From: Bacteroidota bacterium
Lineage (GTDB): Bacteria; Bacteroidota; Bacteroidia; Flavobacteriales; Weeksellaceae
Direction: 5' to 3'
Assembly (NCBI GenBank): GCA_018902795.1
Contig: JAHIQD010000002.1
Location: 372,001 to 436,000, forward strand
Length of the DNA stretch: 64,000 bases
Below, one piece after another: positions 6,884 to 15,814 of this stretch. The notes under the pieces were generated by a model. It had not been told where the DNA came from. It made no database searches and saw only the letters and a list, made by a program, of their open reading frames with translations. The stretch's first letter is position 1. Each line of letters starts with the position of its first letter. The position numbers were made by a program, and so were the translations under genes.

Positions 6884-8335
6884 TTGTATAAAAAACTATT
6901 AGGTCAAACCGCGATTTACGGTCTCAGCACTGTTATTATCCGGCTATTTCCATTCATTATAAGTCCGTTCGTTACCCATGCTTTTGGTCCAAAAGCGCTG
7001 GCTCCTTTTATCGACTTCTATTCCGTTGCAGGAATTATCATCGTATTGCTTTCCCATGGAATGGAGACCACTTTTTTCCGTTTTGCGGAAAAAGAAGACG
7101 ACACCAAAAAACTGATTTCTACTGCGACGATAAGTGTGGTCGGAGCATCCTTTCTTTTTATGCTTTTATGCTTTATTTTCAGGCAGGATTTGGCTATAGC
7201 ATTCAAGACGCCTGACCAAGTGAATCTTCTGACAATGATGCTTTTTGTCCTTGGTCTGGATGGGCTTTCCACGATGCCTTTTGTGATTTTAAGAAAAACC
7301 GGACGGCCAAAAAAATTTGCGGTGATCAAAATCATCAACGGTGTAATTAATTTTCTGCTGGTGGTATTTTTTATTGTCATTCTGCCACGGTTGGGCAAAG
7401 AGGGATTTCTTGGTTTCAGCTACGATCCAAATTTTGGAATCGGATACGTTTTTGTAGCGAACCTGGTGGCGAGTGCAGTTACTTTTTTACTGCTTGCGCA
7501 GGAAATTAAATCCGTTAGTCTGGCGGCTTTCGACGGGCAACTCTGGAAAAAAATGATGGCTTATTCATGGCCAATTACCATTGCCGGTCTTGCCGGCGTG
7601 ATCAACGAAACCATGGACCGGCAGTTTCTGAAATACCTTTTACCAGACGGAACCAACACAGAGCAAATGGCAATTTATGGTGCAGTTTGTAAAATTGTAA
7701 CCTTTCTTACTTTGTTTCGGCAAGCTTACCTTCTGGGAATCGAGCCGTTCTTTTTCTCGCATGCAAAAAATGAAAACTCAGGAAAATCTTATGCCAAACT
7801 AATGGATATGTTTGTCATCGTCAACTGTATTATTTTGCTTGCGTTATGTGCAAATCTGAACTGGCTCGCCAGACTCTATCTTTCCAATCCTGCTTATAAT
7901 GAAGGAATTGCGATTGTTCCGATCGTACTGATTGCGGCGGTTTTCCTTGGAATCTATCTCAATATGTCAGTATGGTATAAACTTTCCGACAAAACGATTT
8001 TCGGTGCATACCTTTCAGTTTTGGGCGCAGCGGTAACCATTGCTGTTAACTTTTACTTTATCCCGTCTTACGGATATTGGGCTTCCACATGGGGAACATT
8101 TTTAAGCTATTTCTCCATGATGACAGCCTCTTATTTTCTTGGCCAATATTTTTATCCGGTTCCCTATCACATGAAGAAAATCACTGCATACCTAGGTTTG
8201 AGCATTCTTTTTTCTGTTCTGTCTTACTATGTACTCGACGGAAATTTAATTGTTGGAAACTTATTATTATTAGTATTTTTGGCCATTGTCGTTTATATAG
8301 AAAAAGATACTTTAAAAAGATTCAGAAAAAGCTGA
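6884..8335 (+). CDS. Lipopolysaccharide/polysaccharide flippase (Wzx/MATE-like)
   Basis: A 483-residue inner-membrane protein with about 14 hydrophobic helices through its whole length. It begins YKKLLGQTAIYGLST, the start typical of Bacteroidota polysaccharide biosynthesis (Wzx/MurJ/MATE-fold) proteins that flip lipid-linked sugar units to the periplasmic face. It starts with TTG at 6884; no in-frame ATG precedes it, and the first Met inside (near residue 60) would delete a helix. The dut gene starts one base after its stop and a sugar nucleotidyltransferase follows, so the three probably form an operon. No other flippase is in the window, so it may serve the polysaccharide genes at 37.7-46.7 kb; that link is inferred. 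Confidence 0.8.
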   Translation: MYKKLLGQTAIYGLSTVIIRLFPFIISPFVTHAFGPKALAPFIDFYSVAGIIIVLLSHGMETTFFRFAEKEDDTKKLISTATISVVGASFLFMLLCFIFRQDLAIAFKTPDQVNLLTMMLFVLGLDGLSTMPFVILRKTGRPKKFAVIKIINGVINFLLVVFFIVILPRLGKEGFLGFSYDPNFGIGYVFVANLVASAVTFLLLAQEIKSVSLAAFDGQLWKKMMAYSWPITIAGLAGVINETMDRQFLKYLLPDGTNTEQMAIYGAVCKIVTFLTLFRQAYLLGIEPFFFSHAKNENSGKSYAKLMDMFVIVNCIILLALCANLNWLARLYLSNPAYNEGIAIVPIVLIAAVFLGIYLNMSVWYKLSDKTIFGAYLSVLGAAVTIAVNFYFIPSYGYWASTWGTFLSYFSMMTASYFLGQYFYPVPYHMKKITAYLGLSILFSVLSYYVLDGNLIVGNLLLLVFLAIVVYIEKDTLKRFRKS

Positions 8336-8336
8336 T

Positions 8337-8768
8337 ATGAAAATAAAAATCGTCAACAAATCCAAACACGCTTTGCCTAAATACCAAACCGCACTTTCTG
8401 CAGGAATGGATTTATATGCCAACATCGATGAATCCTTTGTTTTAAAAAGTCTGGAAAGAAAATTAGTTCCCACCGGGCTGTTTCTGGAATTACCTGCGGG
8501 TTTTGAAGCACAGGTACGTCCCAGAAGTGGCCTGGCGATAAAAAACGGTATTTCTGTATTAAATTCTCCCGGAACAATTGATGCAGACTATCGCGGTGAA
8601 ATAGGCGTTATTTTAGTAAATTTGTCTTCCGACGAGTTTATCGTGAACGATGGCGACCGGATTGCACAGATGGTTATCACTAAACATGAAAACGCTGTCT
8701 GGGAAGAAGTAGCCCAACTTAATGAAACAGAGCGCGGCGAAGGCGGTTTCGGAAGTACATCCAAATAA
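8337..8768 (+). CDS. dut: Deoxyuridine 5'-triphosphate nucleotidohydrolase (dUTPase)
   Basis: A 143-residue trimeric dUTPase that hydrolyses dUTP to dUMP and pyrophosphate. This keeps uracil out of DNA and supplies thymidylate synthesis. All five family motifs are present: AGMDLYA, PRSGLA, the GTIDADYRGEIGVIL segment with the catalytic Asp, GDRIAQMVI and the C-terminal RGEGGFGSTSK arm that closes over the site. The ATG follows the flippase stop by one base, indicating translational coupling. Confidence 0.96.
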   Translation: MKIKIVNKSKHALPKYQTALSAGMDLYANIDESFVLKSLERKLVPTGLFLELPAGFEAQVRPRSGLAIKNGISVLNSPGTIDADYRGEIGVILVNLSSDEFIVNDGDRIAQMVITKHENAVWEEVAQLNETERGEGGFGSTSK

Positions 8769-8835
8769 ATTTAACACAAAAAAACATTATTGCTGCTGAT
8801 AAAATGACTCAGCCAGCTAAAAAAATAAACAAACT

Positions 8836-9864
8836 ATGAAAATTATTGTTCCTATGGCCGGAAGAGGTTCCCGATTGAGACCTCACACGCTTACCGTTCC
8901 TAAACCATTAATCCCAATTGCCGGAAAACCAATTGTTCAGCGTCTTGTTGAAGACATCACTAAAGTGGCCGGTGAAAAAATTGACGAAATAGCCTTTATT
9001 ATTGGTGATTTCGGACCGGAAGTGGAAGCTTCTTTAATTCAGATTGCAGAGAAATTGGGAGCAAAAGGAACCGTTTATACACAGGACGAACCTCTTGGAA
9101 CAGCACACGCGATTAAATGCGCCGAAGCTTCCATGCAGGGAAATGTGGTCGTTGCTTTTGCGGATACTTTATTTAAGGCAGATTTTGTTTTGGATAAAAA
9201 TTCAGACGGCGTTATCTGGGTGAAAAAAGTTGAAGATCCATCGGCGTTCGGAGTTGTAAAATTAGACGATTACGGTTTCATCACAGATTTTGTTGAAAAA
9301 CCTAAAACCTTTGTTTCAGATCTTGCCATTATCGGAATTTATTATTTCAATTCAGCAGAAAAATTGATGGACGAAATTAATTACATTATGAGCAATGACA
9401 TTAAAGAGGGTGGCGAATATCAGCTGACCACTGCTCTGGAAAACCTCCGTCAAAAAGGCGCGAAGTTCTCTCTTGGAAAAGTGGATGATTGGATGGATTG
9501 CGGAAACAAGAACGCCACCGTGGAAACGAATGGAAAAGTTCTGAATTACGAGAAAGAGAACGTTGCCAACTATCCCGCTTCAGCAAAAATTGAAAACTGC
9601 CTTATCATTCCACCGTGCTTTATCGGTGAAAACGTTGAAATATCCAATTCTAAAATAGGACCTTGCGTTTCTGTGGGCAACAACACGAAAATAATCAATT
9701 CAAATATTGACCATTCATTAATTCAGGAAAATACTTTAATCGATCACGGAAACTTAAGCAACTCTATGATAGGAAACTCAGCGCAGTATTTCGGTGTTGC
9801 CAGGGAAATTTCTTTGGGAGATTATTCCGTACTTGACTTTCTGTCAAAAAGCGAAGGTCTTTAA
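8836..9864 (+). CDS. Sugar-phosphate nucleotidyltransferase
   Basis: A 342-residue enzyme with an N-terminal nucleotidyltransferase fold: PMAGRGSRLRPHT (6-18) and PKPLIPIAGKPI bind NTP and sugar phosphate, and FADTLF carries a metal-binding Asp. The C-terminal third has hexapeptide-type repeats of a left-handed beta helix (CLIIPPCFIGENVEISNSKI). The family activates glucose-1-phosphate or related sugars as UDP-, dTDP- or GDP-sugars for envelope polysaccharides. The nucleotide and sugar cannot be read from the sequence. It follows flippase and dut on the same strand with a 67-base gap in which nothing stands out. Confidence 0.85.
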   Translation: MKIIVPMAGRGSRLRPHTLTVPKPLIPIAGKPIVQRLVEDITKVAGEKIDEIAFIIGDFGPEVEASLIQIAEKLGAKGTVYTQDEPLGTAHAIKCAEASMQGNVVVAFADTLFKADFVLDKNSDGVIWVKKVEDPSAFGVVKLDDYGFITDFVEKPKTFVSDLAIIGIYYFNSAEKLMDEINYIMSNDIKEGGEYQLTTALENLRQKGAKFSLGKVDDWMDCGNKNATVETNGKVLNYEKENVANYPASAKIENCLIIPPCFIGENVEISNSKIGPCVSVGNNTKIINSNIDHSLIQENTLIDHGNLSNSMIGNSAQYFGVAREISLGDYSVLDFLSKSEGL

Positions 9865-9890
9865 TTTTTTAGTCAGAAACTTAATTGCAG

Positions 9891-9922
9891 ACCACACAAG
9901 CCCTATTTGTGTGGTTTGGCTT
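9891..9922 (+). terminator. Terminator after the nucleotidyltransferase gene
   Basis: A 9-bp perfect stem ACCACACAA (9891-9899) and TTGTGTGGT (9907-9915) with a 7-base loop. The following TTGGCTTT is only modestly T-rich, so strength is uncertain. Confidence 0.55.
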
Positions 9923-9967
9923 TAATATTGCAAGTTTTTTCCGCAATACAAAAAAGTTAGAAATCCA

Positions 9968-10762
9968 ATGAAAAAATATATTATCATTCTGTTAAGTGCA
10001 TTTTTCGTAATGTCGTGCAAAACGAAAACAGCGGTGACTCAACCTGTCAGTACTACCGCTCCAATCACCTCGAATGCAGCATTTTTTAATAAAATCACAG
10101 AAAAATCCAATTTCCAGCAGGTTAAAATCAATTCGAAAGTAAACGTCGAAACCGGAAATTTTGTTCCTACTTTGGACGCTACCATTTATATTGAAAATGG
10201 ACAGAAAATCTGGATGAATATGATTGCTGTGTTCCTTAATGTGGGTCGTGGAATTGCAACTCCGGAAGGAATTCAGGGTTACGAAAAGTGGAATAAAACT
10301 TATATTGAATCCGATTTTTCTTATCTTAATAATTTATTAAACGTAAATTTCATTGATTTCAGTTCACTGCAGAGTTTGCTGACTGGGAAAACATTTATTC
10401 CGGTCAATGAAAAAGATTTTATTCTGTCTAAAAACGCGCAGGGATACCGATTAACCTCGTCAAAAAATTTAACCTTCGAAAACAGAGGAAAAGTTTCGGA
10501 ATATGCCGTTTTTATGGATTATTCCAGTGATTTCGATTTGATGAAGGTGAATTTGCAAAACGCCAGAACGACCGATAACCTGGAAGTTTCATATAGCAAT
10601 TGGGTAGATTTTGAAAGTACCAAACTCCCAAAAAACGTTAAAATAATAATAAAAGGCACAAAAACTAGCCAGATTTTATTGGAAAATACGAAATTTGAAA
10701 GTTCGAAAATGGATACTCCGTATTCCGTTCCCAATAACTATACGAAAACAGAGATCAAATGA
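9968..10762 (+). CDS. DUF4292 family lipoprotein
   Basis: A 264-residue protein with a lipoprotein signal peptide; MKKYIIILLSAFFVMSC puts the lipidated Cys at residue 17. The rest is a soluble, beta-rich body of the DUF4292 type, whose fold resembles LolA/LolB-like lipoprotein carriers in other annotations I recall. Function is unproven. Its stop overlaps the start of the next gene by 4 bases (ATGA), so it is translationally coupled to the EnvC-like protein. This pairing suggests a shared job in envelope maintenance. Confidence 0.75.
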   Translation: MKKYIIILLSAFFVMSCKTKTAVTQPVSTTAPITSNAAFFNKITEKSNFQQVKINSKVNVETGNFVPTLDATIYIENGQKIWMNMIAVFLNVGRGIATPEGIQGYEKWNKTYIESDFSYLNNLLNVNFIDFSSLQSLLTGKTFIPVNEKDFILSKNAQGYRLTSSKNLTFENRGKVSEYAVFMDYSSDFDLMKVNLQNARTTDNLEVSYSNWVDFESTKLPKNVKIIIKGTKTSQILLENTKFESSKMDTPYSVPNNYTKTEIK

Positions 10763-12342
10763 TTAAGAAATTAAGCTTTTTAATGGGACTTTTTTTGTTC
10801 GGAATTTTATTTTCGCAGAAAAAGGAACAACTTCAAAAGCAAAATGCAGAACTTAAGAAACAAATTGCATCCATCAACGCTAATTTAGCAAAAACCCAGC
10901 AACAGTCGAAACTGTCCGTGGCCTATCTAACCGAGGTGCAAAAGAAGATCCAGCTTCGCGAAAAAGTTTACACCAATACTCAGAAAGAAAAACGACTTAT
11001 TGAAGACGACATCTATCTCCGTCAGTTAGAAATCAACCGTCAGAATAGGGAACTTGCCGTTTTAAGAAAAAATTACGCAGAGGTTTTAGTTAAAGCCTAT
11101 AAAAATAAGGGGGTGCAAAATAAGGTAACATTTATTCTTTCCTCTAAAAATCTGGGCGAAGCCTTACGCAGAGTTCAGTATTTAAAAGATTACTCCGATT
11201 ACCAGGATAAAAAGGCTGCGGAAATTTCTGATGCAGCAAAAAAACTTCTTCAAAATATCAGTTTAAAACAGAAATCAGTTAAAGACAAAGAAACCATCCT
11301 CTCGAACCAGCAAAAAGATTTGCTCACCATCGAGGTAGAGAAAAAGCAGAAAGAAAACCTTCTTCAGGAATTCAAGAAAAACGAAGTTCAGCTTACTGCA
11401 GAGCTCAAGCAAAAGCAAACTGAATCTAAAAAACTCGAAGGCCAGATCCGATCAATTATTGCTGAAGAAATAAAAATTGCCAAAGCAAAAGAGGAAGAAA
11501 GAAAAAAGGCAGAAGCTGAAAAGATCCGTTTGGCAAAAATTGCGGCAGAAAGAGAAAAAGCAAGAATTGACGCCGAAAATAAAGTGAGAATGGAAGCGCT
11601 CGCTTTAGAGAAAAAACGTGCCGACGAGGAAGCGAAAAGACTGCAGGATATCGCAGATAAAAAAGCTGCCGATGAAGCAGAAAAATCGAAAATAGCCGCC
11701 GCTGCAGAAGCTAAAAAAACAGAAGATTCCAAAAAAGCTGCCGATGCTGAAAAAGCTGAAAACAGAAGGGCCGCCGCCGCAAGAGATGCTGCAATAGCTG
11801 CCGCAAACGCAAAAACTGCTGCCGATAAAGCCGCAAACGCAAGAGCTGCTGAGGCCACCCTAACAAAGAAAAATGAAGATGAGAAAAAAGCTGCAGAAAC
11901 CAAGGCTATGACCAACTATGGGGTTACCAGTGCCGTAAGTAATAATTTTGCTGAAAACCGCGGTAAAATGGGAATGCCGGCTTACGGAACGATCACGCAC
12001 AGGTTCGGCAGACAGCCACATCCGGTTTTTAAAAATATCTACGAAGAAAATAACGGAATTAAAATAGCTGTTGCAAAAGGGACGGTTGCAAAATGTATTG
12101 CACCTGGGACGGTTTCCAGAGTAGTAGCTTCCGGTGACGGAACAAAATACGTCATGGTAAAACACGGCGATTATTTCACCATTTATGCCAACCTTTCCAA
12201 CACAATGGTTTCAGCCAATCAGCCGGTCTCTGCAGGAACTTCCATAGGAACCGTCGGCGCCGATTTCGACGGCACATTTACCCTTGACTTCCAAATCTGG
12301 AACGGCACCAATCCAGTGGATCCTTTAGGTTGGGTAAATTGA
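10759..12342 (+). CDS. EnvC-like murein hydrolase activator with degenerate M23 domain
   Basis: A 527-residue secreted protein. A short signal sequence (LSFLMGLFLFGILFSQ) leads into a long coiled coil (about 20-240), a lysine/alanine/glutamate-rich segment (about 240-400) and a C-terminal LytM/M23 domain (about 405-527). In active M23 peptidases zinc is held by HxxxD and HxH. Here HxGID is replaced by NNGIKI, YAHL by YANL and HLHFE by TLDFQ, so zinc binding is lost. The layout matches EnvC/NlpD-type activators, which switch on cell-wall amidases during daughter-cell separation. Amidase activation is inferred from architecture. It overlaps the DUF4292 gene by 4 bases. Confidence 0.85.
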   Translation: MIKKLSFLMGLFLFGILFSQKKEQLQKQNAELKKQIASINANLAKTQQQSKLSVAYLTEVQKKIQLREKVYTNTQKEKRLIEDDIYLRQLEINRQNRELAVLRKNYAEVLVKAYKNKGVQNKVTFILSSKNLGEALRRVQYLKDYSDYQDKKAAEISDAAKKLLQNISLKQKSVKDKETILSNQQKDLLTIEVEKKQKENLLQEFKKNEVQLTAELKQKQTESKKLEGQIRSIIAEEIKIAKAKEEERKKAEAEKIRLAKIAAEREKARIDAENKVRMEALALEKKRADEEAKRLQDIADKKAADEAEKSKIAAAAEAKKTEDSKKAADAEKAENRRAAAARDAAIAAANAKTAADKAANARAAEATLTKKNEDEKKAAETKAMTNYGVTSAVSNNFAENRGKMGMPAYGTITHRFGRQPHPVFKNIYEENNGIKIAVAKGTVAKCIAPGTVSRVVASGDGTKYVMVKHGDYFTIYANLSNTMVSANQPVSAGTSIGTVGADFDGTFTLDFQIWNGTNPVDPLGWVN

Positions 12343-12361
12343 AAAATATAATTTAACTTTG
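12330..12361 (+). promoter_or_regulatory. tatA promoter
   Basis: TTG (12330-12332), a 21-base spacer and TAACTTTG (12354-12361) fit the Bacteroidota consensus; the ATG follows 14 bases later. It overlaps the end of the EnvC-like gene. Confidence 0.75.
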
Positions 12362-12375
12362 CACAAAATTTAAAA

Positions 12376-12579
12376 ATGGCAGCACTTACGATATTAGCAC
12401 TTTCCTGGCAACATTTATTAATCGTTGCGGTAATTTTACTCATCCTTTTCGGAGGTAAAAAAATCCCTGAGATGATGAAAGGTCTGGGTTCCGGTATTAA
12501 AGAATTTAAAGATGCGGTAAAGGAAGACGACAAAAAAACTCCCGAAGACCAAAAAAACAACTCAAATCCTACGAACTAA
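12376..12579 (+). CDS. tatA: Sec-independent protein translocase subunit TatA/E
   Basis: A 67-residue protein with a single N-terminal transmembrane helix (LALSWQHLLIVAVILLILF), the FGGKKIPEMMKGLG hinge and amphipathic helix, and a charged tail. This is the TatA/TatE pattern; TatA oligomers form the pore that carries folded, twin-arginine-bearing proteins across the inner membrane. TatC is not in the window. A good promoter lies just upstream and the DUF4254 gene starts 11 bases downstream, so the two may be co-transcribed. Confidence 0.93.
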   Translation: MAALTILALSWQHLLIVAVILLILFGGKKIPEMMKGLGSGIKEFKDAVKEDDKKTPEDQKNNSNPTN

Positions 12580-12590
12580 AATTTCCAGAT

Positions 12591-13217
12591 ATGAGTTTTT
12601 CGATCAGCGCCTGGGAAATCTTCAACCAGTCGATCAATGATTATCACCTCAAAGATAATGTAGATACGCCGGTAAATAACCCTTTCCAAGAGAACAGTTT
12701 GGAATGGCTTTTGTATGCAAAGAACTGGATTGATACCGTTCAATGGCACCTGGAAGATATTATTCGTGATGAAAATATAGAGCCGACTGAAGCATTGAAA
12801 ATAAAAAGAAGAATAGATTCTTCAAATCAGCAAAGAACTGATTTGGTAGAGTTTATTGATAGTTGGTTCCTGCAAAAACACAATAACGTCACGCCGGATT
12901 CGGATGCAAAAATCAACAGCGAAACTCCTGCCTGGGCAGTGGACCGTCTTTCGATTTTGGCACTGAAAGTATATCACATGTCGCTTGAAGCTAGCAGAGA
13001 GTCTGCAAGCGAAGAGCACAGAAATAACTGCACTGCTAAACTGAATGTTTTGCTGGAGCAGAAAAAAGATCTTTCTGAAGCAATAGATCAATTGCTTTTT
13101 GATATTGAGAACGGTAAAATTAAGATGAAAGTTTACAAACAGATGAAGATGTATAACGATGAAACTCTTAATCCGATCCTATATCAAAATGTAAAAAATG
13201 GCCAAACTAAAATTTAG
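12591..13217 (+). CDS. DUF4254 domain-containing protein
   Basis: A 208-residue, mostly helical, cytoplasmic-looking protein without a signal peptide. Features typical of DUF4254 are the N-terminal FNQSINDYH, the central SLEWLLYAKNWIDTVQWHLED and QQRTDLVEFID. The family is widespread in Bacteroidota and has no established function. It sits between tatA and a lipoprotein gene, with 20 bases of overlap at its 3' end, so it belongs to a tatA-DUF4254-lipoprotein-ribA transcription unit. Confidence 0.75.
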   Translation: MSFSISAWEIFNQSINDYHLKDNVDTPVNNPFQENSLEWLLYAKNWIDTVQWHLEDIIRDENIEPTEALKIKRRIDSSNQQRTDLVEFIDSWFLQKHNNVTPDSDAKINSETPAWAVDRLSILALKVYHMSLEASRESASEEHRNNCTAKLNVLLEQKKDLSEAIDQLLFDIENGKIKMKVYKQMKMYNDETLNPILYQNVKNGQTKI

Positions 13218-13665
13218 TTGCATAATACTGTTGCTTCTAATTTGTTCCTGTACCGTAGAAAACATTAATCTTTCACCGCTCAGTGATACCGCATCCACCG
13301 TGAGCGGAAAAAAACCGCCATACACCCTAAAAGAAAGAAAGAAACTTATCGTCTATTCTTCGGAAATCACCGGCTTAATCGGCTCCTTTCCGAAATTCAG
13401 AAGCGGTGCGGTAAATACGGAAGTTGTAAATCTTAAATCTTACCTCCGGGAATATATAAATGCGATGGAAGCTTATAACACGAAAGATCTGGTCACGTCC
13501 CACAGAAAATTCGAGAAATCTTATAAAAAACTTCAGAATCTAAGAAGATACCTTAATAAAGATGAAGATGCAGTTTTGAACAGATATCTTGTCAGAATAA
13601 AAACCAATATGACTTTTATCGACGCTATTATCCCTCAGGATTCTTTGACCACCTTAAAAAACTAA
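13198..13665 (+). CDS. Small lipoprotein of unknown function
   Basis: A 155-residue protein starting MAKLKFSCIILLLLICSC. The tandem SC motifs form a lipobox, with the lipidated Cys most likely at residue 18. The mature part is a Lys-rich helical domain (about 45-140) that looks like a short three-helix bundle. I do not recognise a family. The start overlaps the DUF4254 gene by 20 bases and ribA begins 6 bases after its stop, so it is inside an operon. The Lys-rich character and lipid anchor suggest an envelope protein. Confidence 0.65.
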   Translation: MAKLKFSCIILLLLICSCTVENINLSPLSDTASTVSGKKPPYTLKERKKLIVYSSEITGLIGSFPKFRSGAVNTEVVNLKSYLREYINAMEAYNTKDLVTSHRKFEKSYKKLQNLRRYLNKDEDAVLNRYLVRIKTNMTFIDAIIPQDSLTTLKN

Positions 13666-13671
13666 ATTTCC

Positions 13672-14277
13672 ATGTTAAAAATTCAAGCGTTAGCTAATGT
13701 TCCCACCGAATACGGTAATTTCCGGATGATTGCATTTTCTGAAGAAGAAAGCGACTGGATGCCGCACATGGCAATTATCGCAGAAAACACCGACCTTACA
13801 AAACCCATCAATGTCCGGTTTCATTCAGAATGTATTACCGGTGAAGTATTCCATTCAAAAAAATGTGAATGCGGGCAGCAGCTTGATGCGGCAATGAAAT
13901 TCATTCATGAAAACGGCGGAATCATTATTTACCTTCGGCAGGAAGGCAGAAACATTGGAATCATCAATAAACTGAAAGCTTACTCGCTTCAGGAAAAAGG
14001 GTTTGACACGGTGGAAGCAAATCTGCAGCTGGGTCTGCCTGCTGATGACAGAGATTTCACTGCAGCCATTGAAATACTGAATATGTTGGAAATAAAAGAA
14101 GTAAATCTTTTGACCAACAACCCTGAAAAAATGAAAATCGTTGAAGACAGCAATATTCATTTGAATAAAAGAATCCCTTTACAAATTAGCTCTACTAAGG
14201 AAAGCGAAAGCTATCTGAAGACAAAAAAAGATTATTTCGGGCATCTTTTGGTGGACGACGATGACATCAACAATTAA
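13672..14277 (+). CDS. ribA: GTP cyclohydrolase II
   Basis: A 201-residue GTP cyclohydrolase II, the first step of riboflavin synthesis, releasing formate and pyrophosphate from GTP. The zinc site is formed by Cys residues of HSECITGEVFHSKKCECG. YLRQEGRNIGIINKLKAYSLQ carries the Arg and Tyr that act on the GTP phosphates and ring. TNNPEK near residue 144 is the C-terminal family motif. The protein is a stand-alone RibA domain and is not fused to a RibB domain. Its stop codon lies inside the arm of a strong terminator hairpin. Confidence 0.93.
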   Translation: MLKIQALANVPTEYGNFRMIAFSEEESDWMPHMAIIAENTDLTKPINVRFHSECITGEVFHSKKCECGQQLDAAMKFIHENGGIIIYLRQEGRNIGIINKLKAYSLQEKGFDTVEANLQLGLPADDRDFTAAIEILNMLEIKEVNLLTNNPEKMKIVEDSNIHLNKRIPLQISSTKESESYLKTKKDYFGHLLVDDDDINN

Positions 14278-14303
14278 CGCTTTGATTTTCCTCAAAGCGT
14301 TAA
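14274..14303. terminator. Bidirectional terminator between ribA and deoD
   Basis: A perfect 12-bp stem, TTAACGCTTTGA (14274-14285) and TCAAAGCGTTAA (14292-14303), around a 6-base loop. It includes the ribA stop codon and lies between the convergent ends of ribA and deoD. Confidence 0.85.
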
Positions 14304-14330
14304 TTAGTTATAAAAAATTAAGCTAATTTC

Positions 14331-15038
14331 TTAAAATTGCAATGCCGTTTCTAAAGCCAGCTCTATCATTGGTTTTAAGGCTTTTTCTCTTTGATCTGCT
14401 GAGATCTGTTCACGTGTTGGAATAATATCAGAAACCGTAAGAATGGTCGCTGCATTTTTTCCTAAATACTGTGCGTTCGCGAAAAGTGCGAAAGCTTCCA
14501 TCTCTACAGCTGAACAGTTATATTTTGTAGCAATAGCCGGAGTTCCCTCCTCTTTTCTGTAAAAAATATCGCTGGTATGAATATTTGTCGGCTGGATATC
14601 TAAAGACAGTGTTTTTGCCGTTTCATTAATCAGACCAAACGCATTTCCCTGATTTTTAATTAACTCACCCTCGATTCCCCATGCGTGTTTAGCGTAGGTA
14701 GATTCACTCGCAGAATTTTCAACGTTCAATAGATCAAAAAGTTTTAAATCTGAAGTGTAAGCTCCACAGGTACCAATTCTAATAATGGTATCCACTTCAT
14801 ACTCAGTAAAAAGTTCGAAAGAATAAATACCGATACTCGGAATGCCCATTCCACTTGCTCCCACGGAGATTTCTTTTCCTTTGTAGATTCCTGTGTAATA
14901 AAATATATTTCTCGTTTGGCTTACTAATTTCACTTCATTCAAAAAGTTGTCAGCAATATATTTTGCCCGAAGAGGATCTCCCGGCTGTAAAACTGTTTTA
15001 GCGATTTCCCCTTTTTTTGCGGCGATATGAACACTCAT
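14331..15038 (-). CDS. deoD: Purine-nucleoside phosphorylase (DeoD type)
   Basis: A 235-residue PNP that reversibly cleaves purine (deoxy)nucleosides with phosphate in salvage. MSVHIAAKKGEIAKTVLQPGDPLRAKYIA is the classic DeoD start with the phosphate-binding GDPLRA. MGIPSIGIY, RIGTCGA, SAVEMEAFALF (ribose-binding Glu) and TVSDII with the catalytic Asp follow in order. The frame extends 26 codons upstream to 15116; ATG 15038 was preferred because it reproduces the family N-terminus. Confidence 0.94.
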   Translation of the reverse strand: MSVHIAAKKGEIAKTVLQPGDPLRAKYIADNFLNEVKLVSQTRNIFYYTGIYKGKEISVGASGMGIPSIGIYSFELFTEYEVDTIIRIGTCGAYTSDLKLFDLLNVENSASESTYAKHAWGIEGELIKNQGNAFGLINETAKTLSLDIQPTNIHTSDIFYRKEEGTPAIATKYNCSAVEMEAFALFANAQYLGKNAATILTVSDIIPTREQISADQREKALKPMIELALETALQF

Positions 15039-15137
15039 AATTTGATATTTTAAATAGAATTTTAAATGTAAGGAATTCTGCACAAACCCGAAATTTTCGG
15101 CCTCTGAAATTGTCATTTTGTAAGAAAAATCATACGA

Positions 15138-15167
15138 AAAAAGAAACCCACTGAAAAATCAATGGGC
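15138..15167 (-). terminator. Terminator of the lipoprotein gene at 15206
   Basis: Arms CCCACTGA (15147-15154) and TCAATGGG (15159-15166) pair with one mismatch around AAAA. On the minus strand a T-rich tail follows. Confidence 0.7.
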
Positions 15168-15205
15168 TTCACCTGAAAATATTTTTGTTCTGAAGAAACA
15201 CTTCC

Positions 15206-15700
15206 TTAGTTTCTATCTGGGATGTTGTAATATCTGATGACGCTTTGGTAATCACTGTAATCGAGATTTGCATTTTTTCCTTGCGAAGCAGGAACTAATA
15301 CAATACGAAAACGCTGATTATTAAGATATGAATTAACAAAAGCTGGAGTTTGCGTTGCAAAATTAATTGTTCCGCCTGCTTTTATCAGCACATCACTTTT
15401 AGTGAAATCGAAATCATAATCCAACTCGCCTTCATTTAAAAATAAAGTTCTCGGAATCTGTTGCCAAATTGGATTCCCGTTATCCGTGCCAGATTGTCTG
15501 TAAACCAAAACCACATCTGTACTTGCAATAGCAATGCCCTGCGAAACAGTAAAATTATTAGAACTGTTAAAAGACCCTGTAATATCCTTCATCATTGGGT
15601 AGGTATCACCGTCACCTGCAACAGTATCATTTCTGTCGGTACAGCTGAATACTGTAAATCCGAAAATTGCCAGAAGCAATATGGTAAAGTAATTTTTCAT
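15206..15700 (-). CDS. Hypothetical lipoprotein
   Basis: A 164-residue protein with a clear lipobox (MKNYFTILLLAIFGFTVFSC, Cys at 20). The mature part alternates short beta strands and loops and has many Asn and Thr residues, consistent with an outer-membrane-attached beta domain. The segment IWQQIPRTLFLNEGELDYDF looks like a beta sandwich strand pair. I recognise no named family; similar small lipoproteins occur in Chryseobacterium. It is monocistronic, with its own terminator. Function unknown. Confidence 0.7.
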   Translation of the reverse strand: MKNYFTILLLAIFGFTVFSCTDRNDTVAGDGDTYPMMKDITGSFNSSNNFTVSQGIAIASTDVVLVYRQSGTDNGNPIWQQIPRTLFLNEGELDYDFDFTKSDVLIKAGGTINFATQTPAFVNSYLNNQRFRIVLVPASQGKNANLDYSDYQSVIRYYNIPDRN

Positions 15701-15785
15701 TTTTTTAAGATTTTATAAAGTTTAATAATTGTCAATCTCTCAAGATGTATGCCAATAAAGCCAGGATTTTAAATTTTAAATATTG

Positions 15786-15793
15786 TATTTTTG
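15786..15793 (+). promoter_or_regulatory. -7 box of the GH3 gene
   Basis: TATTTTTG matches TAnnTTTG 21 bases before the ATG at 15815. No -33 TTG was found. Confidence 0.45.
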
Positions 15794-15814
15794 TTCATCA
15801 TCATATTATAGATA

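Noticed and set aside
11388..11915. Minus-strand frame of 175 codons rich in Ala and Ser
   Set aside because: It is the antisense shadow of the Lys/Ala/Glu-rich coiled coil of the EnvC-like gene.
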